Below are positions 33,428 to 42,104 of a stretch of 64,000 nucleotides of DNA, one piece after another. Made by a program: the position numbers and the translations under genes. The DNA lies in NCBI RefSeq assembly GCF_000238295.3, contig NZ_AHCD03000035.1:186001-250000 (forward strand). The letters are read 5' to 3'. The stretch comes from Pseudoalteromonas rubra (GTDB lineage Bacteria; Pseudomonadota; Gammaproteobacteria; Enterobacterales; Alteromonadaceae). The notes under the pieces were generated by a model, which ran no database searches, was not told the origin of the DNA, and saw nothing but the letters and a program-made list of their open reading frames with translations. Every line of letters starts with the position of its first letter. Positions within the stretch are counted from its first letter, which is position 1.

Positions 33428-34000
33428 ATGAAAAAAGTCTTACTGTTAAATGGCAACCCAAAACAAAGTAGTTTTACTCATCATCTGAGCTCTGAGTATC
33501 AACACCAAGCTGAGAAGTCAGCACTGGTTCGTCGCTTTAATATATCAGAGATGAATTTTGATCCAAATTTGGCATCGGGCTACGATGAAGTTCAGGAGCT
33601 GGAAGCTTGCCTGAGTGATTTTGTTGAAGCCCTTATTTGGGCCGAACATATCGTAATTGTTACACCTATCTGGTGGGGCGGGTTGCCTGCAAAACTCAAA
33701 GGGTTATTCGATAGGGCGCTCTTACCCGGAATGGCGTTTTCTTTTAAAGATGACAGTGCCAGCGTTGTGCAACTGCTGATTGGTAAAACGGCAAGAGTCA
33801 TATTAACTATGGATGCTCCACAAGAGTTTGCTGAACAGCAATCCGGGCCGGTCTTGGAGCAGTTGAGTCTTTATACGCTTGAATTTTGCGGCATTAACAA
33901 AGCCGAGGTTACTTTATTTGGCTCAGTTATTCTATCGGATGAGAGTCAGCGGAATACGTGGATAAAAGAGGTACATTTTCTGGGGGCTAGTATAAGTTAA
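33428..34000 (+). CDS. NAD(P)H-dependent oxidoreductase, flavodoxin-fold
   Basis: ATG 33428 after GAAGAGGAAAATA; ATG 33413 is an unsupported alternative. 190 residues. Flavodoxin-2-like pattern: KKVLLLNGNPKQSSFTHHLS, the helix-strand AEHIVIVTPIWWGGLPAKLKGLFDRALLPGMAF (W-x-x-P-x-x-x-K FMN-binding loop) and a quinone-binding GSV. Related to MdaB/KefF quinone reductases using FMN or FAD. Likely co-regulated with the MerR gene just upstream and perhaps its target, in response to quinone or electrophile stress. Confidence 0.85.
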   Translation: MKKVLLLNGNPKQSSFTHHLSSEYQHQAEKSALVRRFNISEMNFDPNLASGYDEVQELEACLSDFVEALIWAEHIVIVTPIWWGGLPAKLKGLFDRALLPGMAFSFKDDSASVVQLLIGKTARVILTMDAPQEFAEQQSGPVLEQLSLYTLEFCGINKAEVTLFGSVILSDESQRNTWIKEVHFLGASIS

Positions 34001-34443
34001 CAATAAGCCGTCTGTCGCAGCAATGCCTGTCAGTTAAACTGATTGGCATATTTATAGGGTATCTCATTGGCTTTCTACTGGCTGGTTGGGTTAGATACTG
34101 GGCTCCGGCGTGTGCCAAAAAAAGTGCTACTAAATAACGCACACAACATAAATTTTGAGATAGTCATGGCCTGGCTCCTTGTGTGGATGGCTGTCAGGGA
34201 TAACAGCCTTGAAAGTTTAGGTGCCGACGCTACAAATACTATTACACTGCCCTACATGGCTAAATATGTATAGAACATGAATTCAGGTCGACTACGCGTT
34301 TTAGCTTTGTAAATAAAAAGGGGTGTTTGTGGGGTCTGGTAATTGATTGTAAGCAAATGTCATTTAGACTTTTTAACATTTCAAAAAATGTTAGTGTGCA
34401 CATGTTTTCGGATAACAACTCATAACTAAAAAGGAATATCAGT
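34001..34443. other. Gap with a possible gene remnant
   Basis: 443 A+T-rich bases. A frame around 34035-34132 could read LIGIFIGYLIGFLLAGWVRY, a membrane-helix-like tail, but it has no start codon or ribosome site and may be a remnant. A different frame (34067-34273) also has no support. The 3' end must contain the promoter of the secreted repeat protein; AAAAAGGAATATCAGT is its ribosome site. Confidence 0.35.
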
Positions 34444-35307
34444 ATGAAAAACAAATTAAATGCACTACTAAAAGTATCATCATTTATCGTGTGTAGCTCC
34501 GCAGCCACAGCCTATGCACAGGATAGCTCAACTATGTCTTGCTATTGGCAAGTAGAGAAACAAAACGAGGTCGGTACTTGGGAAAACCAGGTATGTGAAA
34601 ACCCAGTAGATGCGAATTTACCGGATGTATTAGTCGCTAACAGAGTAAATATTCCTAGCTACGGCATTTGCAGCATAAATTGGCTAGATGGGTATCGGAC
34701 TGAGCTTAAAGGCACAGTGAAAGTTCAAGGAAATAAGGCCAATTGTGGAGGACACGCTGTATCTTTTGAGCCAGCGCCAGATACACGCATCGTCGATGGA
34801 CTGGAAGAAAAGCGCCTGGATTGTCGCTGGATTAATGAGAGCGGTAACGCTCATAAACTAATGTGTGATGACATTGAAGGGCGCACATTAAATATGCCCA
34901 TTGCGACTAAAAACCAAGCTGCCGGTTCTTCAGCGTGTATAATGGGCTTTAACGACTTTACACTCAACTATTTCGCTGGTGGAGTTGCTGTTGTCGATGA
35001 TAAGCCCACTCAGAACGCCTGTGACGTTGGTCCTGTTTATTTTAGAGCTTACCCCGCTAAACGTATGGTAGACGGATTTGAAGAAACCTTATTGCAATGC
35101 ACGTGGCGAGATGCAGACGCTGGTGCTCGCATTAAGTCTTGTTCTAACGTGGGTGCATCAAATAAAGAGGTGACTGTTGCGATTGAAGTAAACGGCAAAC
35201 AGCATTCTTTAATTGATGCGGTAAATAATCAATTATCAGATGGGGAAATCGTCGAAGACAACACCCTTAACCCGATTTATCCGGCACTTTACTTTAGAAA
35301 ATATTAA
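34444..35307 (+). CDS. Exported Cys-rich repeat protein of unknown function
   Basis: 287 residues with AAGGAA ten bases upstream. Signal peptide 1-25 ending AYAQ. The mature protein holds three related units, each starting with a Cys-x-Trp segment (CYWQVE near 33, DCRWINE near 125, QCTWRDAD near 219) and containing further Cys. Units 2 and 3 are preceded by the same phrase (VDGLEEKRLDC and VDGFEETLLQC). About a dozen Cys in all, consistent with disulfides outside the cytoplasm. No family recognised. Likely a structural or adhesive secreted protein. Confidence 0.6.
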   Translation: MKNKLNALLKVSSFIVCSSAATAYAQDSSTMSCYWQVEKQNEVGTWENQVCENPVDANLPDVLVANRVNIPSYGICSINWLDGYRTELKGTVKVQGNKANCGGHAVSFEPAPDTRIVDGLEEKRLDCRWINESGNAHKLMCDDIEGRTLNMPIATKNQAAGSSACIMGFNDFTLNYFAGGVAVVDDKPTQNACDVGPVYFRAYPAKRMVDGFEETLLQCTWRDADAGARIKSCSNVGASNKEVTVAIEVNGKQHSLIDAVNNQLSDGEIVEDNTLNPIYPALYFRKY

Positions 35308-35859
35308 AGCGAAATGAATAATGTGACTCGAATAGCCAAAGATGACGTTCTGGAGATTGAAATCGGGTTGTTTAAGTCACTCGACAATACGCTTACTTAA
35401 GAGCCCGGAGCTTTCTCTGGGCTCTATATCCATATAACCCCTCCGAACACGCGTTCTGACATGCCACTTTCAACATACTTTATATCAGCTGGATGTATTG
35501 CTCTGCAGATTACATTTTCTTTAAATGATAATGTACTGCGTTTCTACCTTTGCTTTGGTTTAATTTTCCCAGCTCGTCCGGCTAATGGCGATGAAAGTAA
35601 CATTAGCTAGATTGCATAAAAATCGTGCTTTTCGATAGTGGTTAGCTTCCATGCATTTAGTTTTTCTTGCGTTGGTTTTCTGAAAACTTCCTTTAAACAC
35701 AACAGGGTGGGAAGCCGTGATAAAAATGGAATGATTTAAATGTGTAATGTTATATAATAACACTTCCGTTGTGTGTTAAATGTACGAAATGTATTTATAT
35801 GACAGTGGTAAGGCAGTTATGTGACTGCTGAGAACGATTTAAATAACGAGTGCCTGACG
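35308..35859. other. Gap between the repeat protein and the phosphatase
   Basis: 552 A+T-rich bases with a hairpin at 35400-35425 (AGAGCCC/GGGCTCT). A 67-codon minus-strand frame at 35560-35763 has no ribosome site. No other recognisable content. Confidence 0.4.
35400..35425 (+). terminator. Hairpin terminator after the repeat-protein gene
   Basis: AGAGCCC (35400-35406) pairs with GGGCTCT (35419-35425) about 93 bases after the stop, with inner GAG/CTC pairs; followed only by TATAT, so termination is uncertain. Confidence 0.45.
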
Positions 35860-37434
35860 ATGATGCATACTCTCTTAAGAACAACCCTTGTTACATCTGT
35901 AATATTTGCGACTTCCTGTGCTAATCACACCGAGTCTGATCCTAAAACGACAAAAAACGCAGCTCCCAAAAATATCATTTTAATGATATCTGATGGTAAC
36001 GGATTCAATGGCTGGCTGGCCGCTGACTATTATCAGGGCCTGGCTGGTAAGCAAACTTATCAGGTGACGCGCCCGGATGGCACTGCGCCATTGGTCTTTG
36101 GGCTTGCTCACAATGCGCTTAACCTGGTTGATGAGCAGGGGCGACCATTGCCAAAGGGGACAGACGTTGCAAAAGCCGCAGGGGCTGTTGCGCAGGGGTA
36201 TGACCCGACAACTCGCTGGACGCGTTTTGAAAATGCCATGATCAATGATTATACCGCCTCCGGTAGCTATACCTCCTATACTGACAGTGCCGCTGCGGGT
36301 ACGGCACTGATGAGTGGCCGAAAAACCTCTGTTGGCCGCATCAATATGGACTGGAGCAACAGCGAGCGATTCGAAACCATAGCTCAACTAGCCATGAAAG
36401 AAGGCCTGGCCGCAGGGACGGTAACCTCCGTAATGATATCTCATGCGACGCCCGCAGCCGCGATAGCGCACAATAGCTCGCGCAACAATTACGCCGATAT
36501 ATTCAATGAAATGCTGGCATCTGAACTGTCTGTCATTATGGGCGCCGGTCATCCGTTGTACGGTGCGAGCGGGGATCTGGCAGCATCCGCTGAAGAGAAA
36601 GAGTATAAATATGTTGGTGGGGAGCAAACATATAAGTCACTTGGTAACAAAAATGGTCGCGACGGGGTGTCCTATATCGATTCAGTCGCCGATTTCAAGG
36701 CGCTGGCTCAGGGGAATAATGTCCCTCGACGTGTGATTGGCATTGCTCAGTCGGGTTCTACATTGCAGGCAGGAAGGGCTGCGTTACCTGATGACAATAC
36801 GCCATCAGGGATGGCTTACAACACCAATGTGCCAGATTTAGCGACCATGAGTCTGGGAGCACTTAATGTACTTGAGCAAGATCCTGATGGCTTTTTTGTC
36901 ATGATTGAAGGCGGGGCAGTAGACTGGATGGGTCACGCCAACAATATGCCCAGATTCATAGAAGAGCAGATTGACTTTAATAAGGCGGTCGATGCCGTTA
37001 TTCACTGGGTAGAAACACACTCAAGCTGGGACGAAACGCTGCTGATTATTACTTCAGATCATGAGTGTGGCGGGATCTGGGGAGAAGGAACCTGGACAAA
37101 TAGTGCAGGTGGCTTTGTCGCAGAAGACAGAAGTAAAGCATCACTGGAAATAGCACGTTTTCACCCTGAAGAAGATACGTTTAATGCATTTCTCGCTGTT
37201 CAGAATCGCGGGAAAGGCAAAATTCCTGGGTATCAGTGGGCTTCACGCAATCACACCAATGAATTGGTACCTTTATGGGCGATAGGCGCTGGCAGCCAGC
37301 GTTTTAATGAGTTTACACGCACCGATTTAAAAGCAGCGGAACTGTGGGGTGAACACTATAAGTGGGACGGCAACTACGTTGATAACACAGTCGTGTTTGA
37401 AGTGATGGAAGCTGCATTATTACGCAAACCATAA
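35860..37434 (+). CDS. Alkaline phosphatase lipoprotein
   Basis: ATG 35860 (or 35863) is supported by the lipoprotein signal that follows (lipobox FATSC, Cys about residue 20); a GTG 39 bases upstream is less likely. About 524 residues. Metal and catalytic motifs of the PhoA superfamily: LMISDGNG (metal Asp), TDSAAAGTALMSG (phosphorylated Ser), HATPAAAIAH, FFVMIEGGAVDWMGH, TSDHECGG and NHTNELVPL (metal His). It hydrolyses phosphate monoesters outside the cytoplasm using two Zn and one Mg. No Pho box could be confirmed. A single gene with its own terminator. Confidence 0.9.
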   Translation: MMHTLLRTTLVTSVIFATSCANHTESDPKTTKNAAPKNIILMISDGNGFNGWLAADYYQGLAGKQTYQVTRPDGTAPLVFGLAHNALNLVDEQGRPLPKGTDVAKAAGAVAQGYDPTTRWTRFENAMINDYTASGSYTSYTDSAAAGTALMSGRKTSVGRINMDWSNSERFETIAQLAMKEGLAAGTVTSVMISHATPAAAIAHNSSRNNYADIFNEMLASELSVIMGAGHPLYGASGDLAASAEEKEYKYVGGEQTYKSLGNKNGRDGVSYIDSVADFKALAQGNNVPRRVIGIAQSGSTLQAGRAALPDDNTPSGMAYNTNVPDLATMSLGALNVLEQDPDGFFVMIEGGAVDWMGHANNMPRFIEEQIDFNKAVDAVIHWVETHSSWDETLLIITSDHECGGIWGEGTWTNSAGGFVAEDRSKASLEIARFHPEEDTFNAFLAVQNRGKGKIPGYQWASRNHTNELVPLWAIGAGSQRFNEFTRTDLKAAELWGEHYKWDGNYVDNTVVFEVMEAALLRKP

Positions 37435-37923
37435 TTGTATATTAGAGTGTCAAAGAGGAAGCCGACACCTGTCGGTTTCCTCTTAGAAACAACGACTCAA
37501 TTAGGTGTCATTTCTATCGTTTTTTTACACGTTCCCGCATCAGTTTCCATAAACGTCTTGGTAGATAGATTCAGTATCGGTCTTGTTTTTAGTTATAGCT
37601 AGCATGCTCAAGCCCTTGGAGCTATTGCACATTAACGTCATGTCTCGTTATGGTCAGGCCTCATATACCGTTAAGTCGAATACGAGTACTCATTAAGATG
37701 CTAGGCATGAATTTTGGGCAGTTTTTTCAGAGCATATCCTGTAGGATGGTATTTTCACGTATGGTATTATTACCTAGCCGTTTTTACCTAAATGTATATA
37801 AAGCAAAGGCTTAACGATAGTTTGTGTTGGTTGAAATATAAATATCTGAGGGCTGCTGATGTGGCTGTATGGTTACATGGTTTTTCAGAACTTAAAGTTA
37901 GCTATGAAGTATAGGAAGTTAGA
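37435..37923. other. Gap between the phosphatase and the zinc-ribbon SDR gene
   Basis: 489 bases, A+T-rich after the terminator at 37453-37484. No open frame, tRNA or repeat was recognised. The final 100 bases must carry the SDR promoter; TATAGGAAGTTAGA provides its ribosome site. Confidence 0.4.
37453..37484 (+). terminator. Terminator after the phosphatase gene
   Basis: Nearly perfect 15-bp stem: AAGAGGAAGCCGACA pairs with TGTCGGTTTCCTCTT (one G-T wobble) around a CC loop, 19 bases after the stop. No T tract beyond the stem, but the last arm is T-rich. Confidence 0.8.
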
Positions 37924-39174
37924 TTGAATCAAAGTAGTTCGAAGTATGGTATTCAAGTCGCTCTGAATGGAACTAAAAAAAGCCAAGAGTTTTTAGAAAA
38001 AAATATAAGGGTTAACCAGCAGGAGATTTATCAGTTAGCTGCTGCTTATTTTGGTATAACTAATGAAGAGTGTTGTGGTAAAAACGCAAGTGTAAATAAT
38101 AGCATTTCCAGACAACTACAAAACACATGCCACCACTTAGATGAATTGGAAAGGTGTGTGAAACCTGACATAGAAAACCGTTTTCGTTTACCGTCTAAGA
38201 AGCACTTTATGCGTTGTTATCAATGCCATAAGTTAGTCAGAAATCCTCACCCTACCTACTTATTCTGTTGCCATAAATGTGGTGAGCTGAATCAGAAGTT
38301 TAGACATTATGGCCGTTCTTTAGCAGGCTTAAACGCTTTAGTGACAGGAGGCAGAACGAAATTAGGTCACCAAATTGCGCTGAAGCTTCTTCGAGCGAAT
38401 TGTAAAAATGTAGTTGTGACAACGAGAAATATTGAATCAGCAAAGGAAATTTTTTCAGGCTATGAAGATTATTTTCATTGGAAAGATAATTTGAAGTTAG
38501 TTGAGCTTGATCTCGATTCGTTAAATCTGGACGAAAGGCTAAATAATCTGGTTAATGAACTAGTGTCACTTCAGTCTTTGGATATTTTAGTTAATTGTGC
38601 TGCTCAAACAATTAGAGCGAGAGATAAGTCTCATCTCTATGGTGAGGTCAGTTCTGTTGAACAAACAAACCGCTACGGTGATCCAAAGTTCGTTGATCAT
38701 AGTTTTACCAATAGTTGGCATGTTAGATTAGCTGATTTTCTTCAGCAAGAAGCAGAAGAGTGTTATCGAATTAATGCTGTTGCACCTACATTACTGATCC
38801 AAAAAATGTTGCCTTTACTTAGTAAGTCTCTGGTTTCACCTTATATAATAAATGTGCATGCGAGAGAAGGGCTTTTTAAAACCAAGAAAGAGGACTTACA
38901 TTTACAAACCAATATGGCAAAGTCAGCATTGCATATGCTAACCAAATGTCTGGCGAGAAAATCCGATCTAGTCACTGAGTCTGGTGTCCGATTTTCCGTG
39001 CATGGTTGTGATCCCGGCTGGTTTTCTGTCGATGAATATTATGAAAGTGAAAGTCCCTGGGTTGTGGCTCCTCTAGATGAGATTGATGGGGCAGCGAGAA
39101 TTTTGTTTCCTTTATTTGCTGAGTTACCAGGTTGTAGTCCGACACGCCGTCATTTTTATCAATTAACATATTAG
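37924..39174 (+). CDS. Zinc-ribbon plus SDR-fold oxidoreductase-like protein
   Basis: TTG 37924 is the likely start (AGGAAG eight bases upstream; no ATG nearby). 416 residues. Residues ~97-122 form a four-Cys zinc ribbon (CYQC then CCHKCG). From ~135 an SDR Rossmann fold begins with ALVTGGRTKLG and later NCAAQT. The usual Ser and Tyr of the SDR active site are replaced: INVHAREG instead of the Ser strand and QTNMAKSALHML instead of YxxxK. As I recall, a TNMAK-type motif is typical of a bacterial and eukaryotic zinc-ribbon SDR group, so it may be a family trait. Reaction unknown. Lower G+C than the core genes. Confidence 0.7.
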   Translation: MNQSSSKYGIQVALNGTKKSQEFLEKNIRVNQQEIYQLAAAYFGITNEECCGKNASVNNSISRQLQNTCHHLDELERCVKPDIENRFRLPSKKHFMRCYQCHKLVRNPHPTYLFCCHKCGELNQKFRHYGRSLAGLNALVTGGRTKLGHQIALKLLRANCKNVVVTTRNIESAKEIFSGYEDYFHWKDNLKLVELDLDSLNLDERLNNLVNELVSLQSLDILVNCAAQTIRARDKSHLYGEVSSVEQTNRYGDPKFVDHSFTNSWHVRLADFLQQEAEECYRINAVAPTLLIQKMLPLLSKSLVSPYIINVHAREGLFKTKKEDLHLQTNMAKSALHMLTKCLARKSDLVTESGVRFSVHGCDPGWFSVDEYYESESPWVVAPLDEIDGAARILFPLFAELPGCSPTRRHFYQLTY

Positions 39175-39322
39175 TATTTGTCTTCAACTGGAAGAGTTAA
39201 AGGAGTGTATCAAACAGCACATTTTAAAATGACGTACGGTTTTTTCAATTATGGCTCTTAAAATAGTTTAAGTCACTGTTAGTGGCCTTTGTGTTTAATA
39301 GATGTGAATTTCAATACTCGCT

Positions 39323-39820
39323 ATGAAAAAAATAATTTTATTTTCTTTTTTATTGTTGCCTTTACTTTCTTATTCAAAAGACGGCGTCGTGGGTTTTTTA
39401 GAAGGCCACTGGGAGTGTACTGCAAAGACTGAAATCGGTGAAGGCTCGATTATGGAGTACCGAACCAATGATCATTACTCGGTAGAACAATCAACTGCCA
39501 GGTCTAAGGTTACATATAAAATATATGATGAATCACAGCCGAATGTGGCATCTGTTATTTATATCGAAACTTCAGCCCGTTTTGAGATTAATGGGGATGT
39601 TGTTAAAAGCTTTGCGTACAAAAAACTTTTAACAAGACTGGAAAAAGATGAGTTGGGCATATTTACACCAGAATCAGTGGCGTCTTTTGTAAACCACAAC
39701 CCAGATAGTGTTTATTATGGAAAGATCATGAAAATTGACGACAACCATTTCAAAACCTATGACCTGTCTAATGAAGCGCTCGTGGTTCCATGCACTCGCA
39801 TCAATCCGTTACAACAATAA
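39323..39820 (+). CDS. Small exported protein of unknown function
   Basis: 165 residues from ATG 39323. Signal peptide 1-18 (KKIILFSFLLLPLLSYS). The mature protein has the form of a lipocalin-like or DUF4488-like single domain (FLEGHWECTAKTEIGEGSIMEYRTND and Y-x-G-KIMKIDDNHF near the end), with one Cys pair (near 32 and 158). No family assigned with confidence. Low G+C like the preceding gene, suggesting they arrived together. Confidence 0.55.
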   Translation: MKKIILFSFLLLPLLSYSKDGVVGFLEGHWECTAKTEIGEGSIMEYRTNDHYSVEQSTARSKVTYKIYDESQPNVASVIYIETSARFEINGDVVKSFAYKKLLTRLEKDELGIFTPESVASFVNHNPDSVYYGKIMKIDDNHFKTYDLSNEALVVPCTRINPLQQ

Positions 39821-39922
39821 GGCGCGTGCAAGGCCGATTTTTGAGCTTGAAAAGTAACGACTGATAAAAACAACTCAATAAGTGCTTCTGTTACTAATAA
39901 AATTTTTTTAAGGAGGTTCGAT

Positions 39923-40294
39923 ATGAAAACCTTAGTCGTAGATAGCAGCGCTGTTATGCGTAGAATTGTTACACAGATGCTTGCTCAAATGGGTTATCAG
40001 AACACAATACAGGTGGACACCTGTAGCGCTGCATTCGAGGAGCTCAACAAGGGAGAGGTAGACCTTATAATCGCAGACAGGCAAATGACTGACATGTGTT
40101 GCCTTGAGTTTGCAAAGGCAGTTCGACAGGGGCCTTATAAAGATGTTAATTTGTTGATGATGACGCTCGACGGCTCATTGGCTGAGGTAAATGAAGCACG
40201 CAGGGCCGGGATAGATAAGTGTGTTGTTAAGCCTTTCAATTTTGAAGGCCTGAAAGCAGGTGTTGAGTTTTTTACTGTAAAACTACAAGGCTAA
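39923..40294 (+). CDS. Single-domain CheY-like response regulator
   Basis: 123 residues with AAGGAGG eight bases before the ATG. One receiver domain: acidic pocket VVDSS (Asp7), phosphoacceptor Asp52 in IIADRQMTDM, Thr in MMTLDGS and Lys103 in CVVKPFN. All the key residues are present, so it should be phosphorylatable. No output domain and no kinase gene nearby. It could act in chemotaxis or as a diffusible adaptor, possibly for the PAS chemoreceptor 10 kb upstream, but nothing links the two directly. Confidence 0.85.
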   Translation: MKTLVVDSSAVMRRIVTQMLAQMGYQNTIQVDTCSAAFEELNKGEVDLIIADRQMTDMCCLEFAKAVRQGPYKDVNLLMMTLDGSLAEVNEARRAGIDKCVVKPFNFEGLKAGVEFFTVKLQG

Positions 40295-40385
40295 TCTTTA
40301 TCAGGGTTTGCCCAGTTCAGATAAGTATTGGGGTATTTGGCGCTATGCAAAGAGAGGGCAATTTAAGAAAGACTCATCAGACACA

Positions 40386-40411
40386 AAAAAGCCGACTTTC
40401 GCCGGCTTTTT
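40386..40411. terminator. Bidirectional terminator between the response regulator and fur
   Basis: AAAAAGCCG pairs with CGGCTTTTT over an eight-base loop, 17 bases beyond the fur stop and about 90 bases beyond the response-regulator stop. T-runs are present on both sides, as expected for a terminator shared by convergent genes. Confidence 0.85.
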
Positions 40412-40428
40412 CAGTGAATTGAGTAAGC

Positions 40429-40875
40429 TCAGTTACCGTTTTCATCACCGTAATTTTTACACGCTTCTTCATCGTTACACTCGCCGTACAAATACAGAGA
40501 GTGGTTGGTCAGTTTGATGCCATTTTCTTTGGCAATTTCTTCCTGACGTCTTTCGATAAGTTCGTCTTCAAACTCAATTACTTTACCACACTTAAGACAA
40601 ACCAGGTGGTCATGGTGTGTACTGCCTGACAATTCAAATACAGACTTACCACCTTCAAAGTGGTGACGGGTCACAATGCCAGCGTCATCAAACTGGTTTA
40701 ATACGCGGTAAACGGTAGCAAGACCAATTTCTTCGCCTTTGTCCAGTAGGATTTTGTATACGTCTTCGGCACTGATATGCTGGTTATCAGGACACTGCAA
40801 GATCTCTAAGATCTTAATGCGTGGCAGGGTAACCTTTAAACCCGCTTTTTTTAGCTCTAAGTTGTGATCAGTCAT
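40429..40875 (-). CDS. fur: Ferric uptake regulator
   Basis: 148 residues. N-terminal winged helix (LKKAGLKVTLPRIKILEIL, ATVYRVLNQFDDAGIV) followed by the metal-binding dimerisation domain: HHDHLVCLKCGKVIEFEDELIE with the CxxC, and the C-terminal CNDEEAC Cys pair. Fur with Fe2+ represses iron-uptake genes and responds to iron status. It lies just downstream of fldA, as in enterics, where fldA-fur can be co-transcribed. No certain Fur box was identified in its upstream region. Confidence 0.97.
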   Translation of the reverse strand: MTDHNLELKKAGLKVTLPRIKILEILQCPDNQHISAEDVYKILLDKGEEIGLATVYRVLNQFDDAGIVTRHHFEGGKSVFELSGSTHHDHLVCLKCGKVIEFEDELIERRQEEIAKENGIKLTNHSLYLYGECNDEEACKNYGDENGN

Positions 40876-40976
40876 TAATCTGTCTCAATTTGTCTAATTT
40901 CAGTTACTACATAAGTCTAGCACGACACAGACTTAAAAATAGTGCGCTTGGGATACTTACCCGGCGTAGAGTGGAA

Positions 40977-41504
40977 TTAGTCTTCCAGTTCGCTTAGGCA
41001 CATTTCTTCGTATACCTGAGCAGACCACTTCTTCACGCGTTCTTCAGTTAGCTCAGGTTGACGATCTTCGTCAATACCCAGACCAACAAAGTGACTATCG
41101 TCTACCAGGCCTTTTGAGGCTTCAAAGTCATAGCCTTCAGTAGACCAGTTACCAATGACGATTGCACCGCGCTCAGTTACAATGTCGTTAACCATACCCA
41201 TTGCATCTAAGAAGTACTCGGCATAGTCTTCCTGGTCGCCACAACCAAAGATGGCTACAAGTTTACCTTCAAAGCTAATTTCTTCCAGTTCCGGGAAAAA
41301 GTCATCCCAGTCACACTGAGCTTCACCGTAGTACCAAGTAGGGATACCAAAAAGAAGTAAATCGAATTCTTCGATATCTGCTTTGCTACTCTTGGCAATG
41401 TCTTTCACATCGACTAATTTTTTGCCCAATTCTTTTTGGATCATTTTTGCAACGTGTTCGGTGTTACCCGTGTCACTGCCGAAAAAAATACCTACGCTTG
41501 CCAT
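40977..41504 (-). CDS. fldA: Flavodoxin
   Basis: 175 residues. N-terminal GIFFGSDTGNTEHVAKMIQKE is the FMN-phosphate loop; the IPTWYYGEAQCDWDDFF segment and GCGDQEDYAEYF flank the isoalloxazine ring. Long-chain flavodoxin of the FldA type, an essential electron carrier in E. coli that can replace ferredoxin when iron is low. Fifteen bases separate it from ybfE upstream, and 101 bases from fur downstream. Confidence 0.95.
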   Translation of the reverse strand: MASVGIFFGSDTGNTEHVAKMIQKELGKKLVDVKDIAKSSKADIEEFDLLLFGIPTWYYGEAQCDWDDFFPELEEISFEGKLVAIFGCGDQEDYAEYFLDAMGMVNDIVTERGAIVIGNWSTEGYDFEASKGLVDDSHFVGLGIDEDRQPELTEERVKKWSAQVYEEMCLSELED

Positions 41505-41518
41505 TAACTACTTACCTT

Positions 41519-41797
41519 TTATCTATTAATCGCTAATTTTTCTTGCAAAATGGTTTCTATCAGCGCGCTACGACTGATGTTTTGCTCTTCTGCCATATCG
41601 CTTAACGCCTGATATAGCTCAGAGGAAATTTTAAACTCAACGCGCTTTAACCCTCTTGCCCTGTCTCTTTTAATCTGATTGCGCTTGTTGATCTTTAGCT
41701 GCATCTCTCTGGGAAGAGGATTTGTCTTAGGCCGACCAGGGCGCTTTTCATTTTCAAACAAGTCGATAGTGGTTCTATCTAATTCAGACTTGGCCAT
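41519..41797 (-). CDS. ybfE: YbfE-like LexA-regulated protein homologue
   Basis: ATG 41797 overlaps the preceding gene's stop by one base (TAATG); 92 residues. N-terminal basic stretch (FENEKRPGRPKTNPLPREMQLKINKRNQIKRDRARGLKRVEFKIS) and a ribbon-helix-helix-like C-terminus (ISSELYQALSDMAEEQNISRSALIETILQEKL). Sits directly upstream of fldA-fur as ybfE does in E. coli. In E. coli ybfE is an SOS gene; no LexA site was seen here. Likely DNA-binding. Confidence 0.85.
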   Translation of the reverse strand: MAKSELDRTTIDLFENEKRPGRPKTNPLPREMQLKINKRNQIKRDRARGLKRVEFKISSELYQALSDMAEEQNISRSALIETILQEKLAINR

Positions 41798-42018
41798 TAA
41801 CCAACACCCGCACCTTGCCAAAATACCTGTATCAGGCCCTTGGCGATAAAGCCTGAGCACCCTAAAAATAGCACTAACCAGACTATGTATCGACCAAACT
41901 TGGGCACGTCTCCTTTCTTTAGGACGTCCTGAATGGCCATACCTATAAAAAAGAAAATCCCGGCGAGAGCAAAGTAAAGACCAAGGGTTTCAAACTCATT
42001 CATAAATTCGTTGATCAT
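41797..42018 (-). CDS. DUF2788 small membrane protein
   Basis: ATG 42018 chosen; 42033 is TTG. 73 residues with two helices (~14-33 and 46-66) separated by a basic loop DVLKKGDVPKFGRY. This matches the DUF2788 family, which lies beside ybfE/fldA in Alteromonadales and Vibrionales. Function unknown. It overlaps ybfE by one base and is probably translated with it. Confidence 0.8.
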   Translation of the reverse strand: MINEFMNEFETLGLYFALAGIFFFIGMAIQDVLKKGDVPKFGRYIVWLVLFLGCSGFIAKGLIQVFWQGAGVG

Positions 42019-42104
42019 CTTTGCACTACTCAAAACATAAACGGCGGCTACTATACCATACCTATAACCGATAAATTAAGTTTGCAGCGAAAAAACTGCG
42101 GTAA

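Noticed and set aside
34067..34273. 68-codon open frame after the oxidoreductase
   Set aside because: TTG-type start without ribosome site; another frame here gives a better membrane-helix-like remnant, so neither is called.
35560..35763. 67-codon minus-strand frame in the gap before the phosphatase, considered as a transposase remnant
   Set aside because: No transposase motif, inverted ends or ribosome site could be found.
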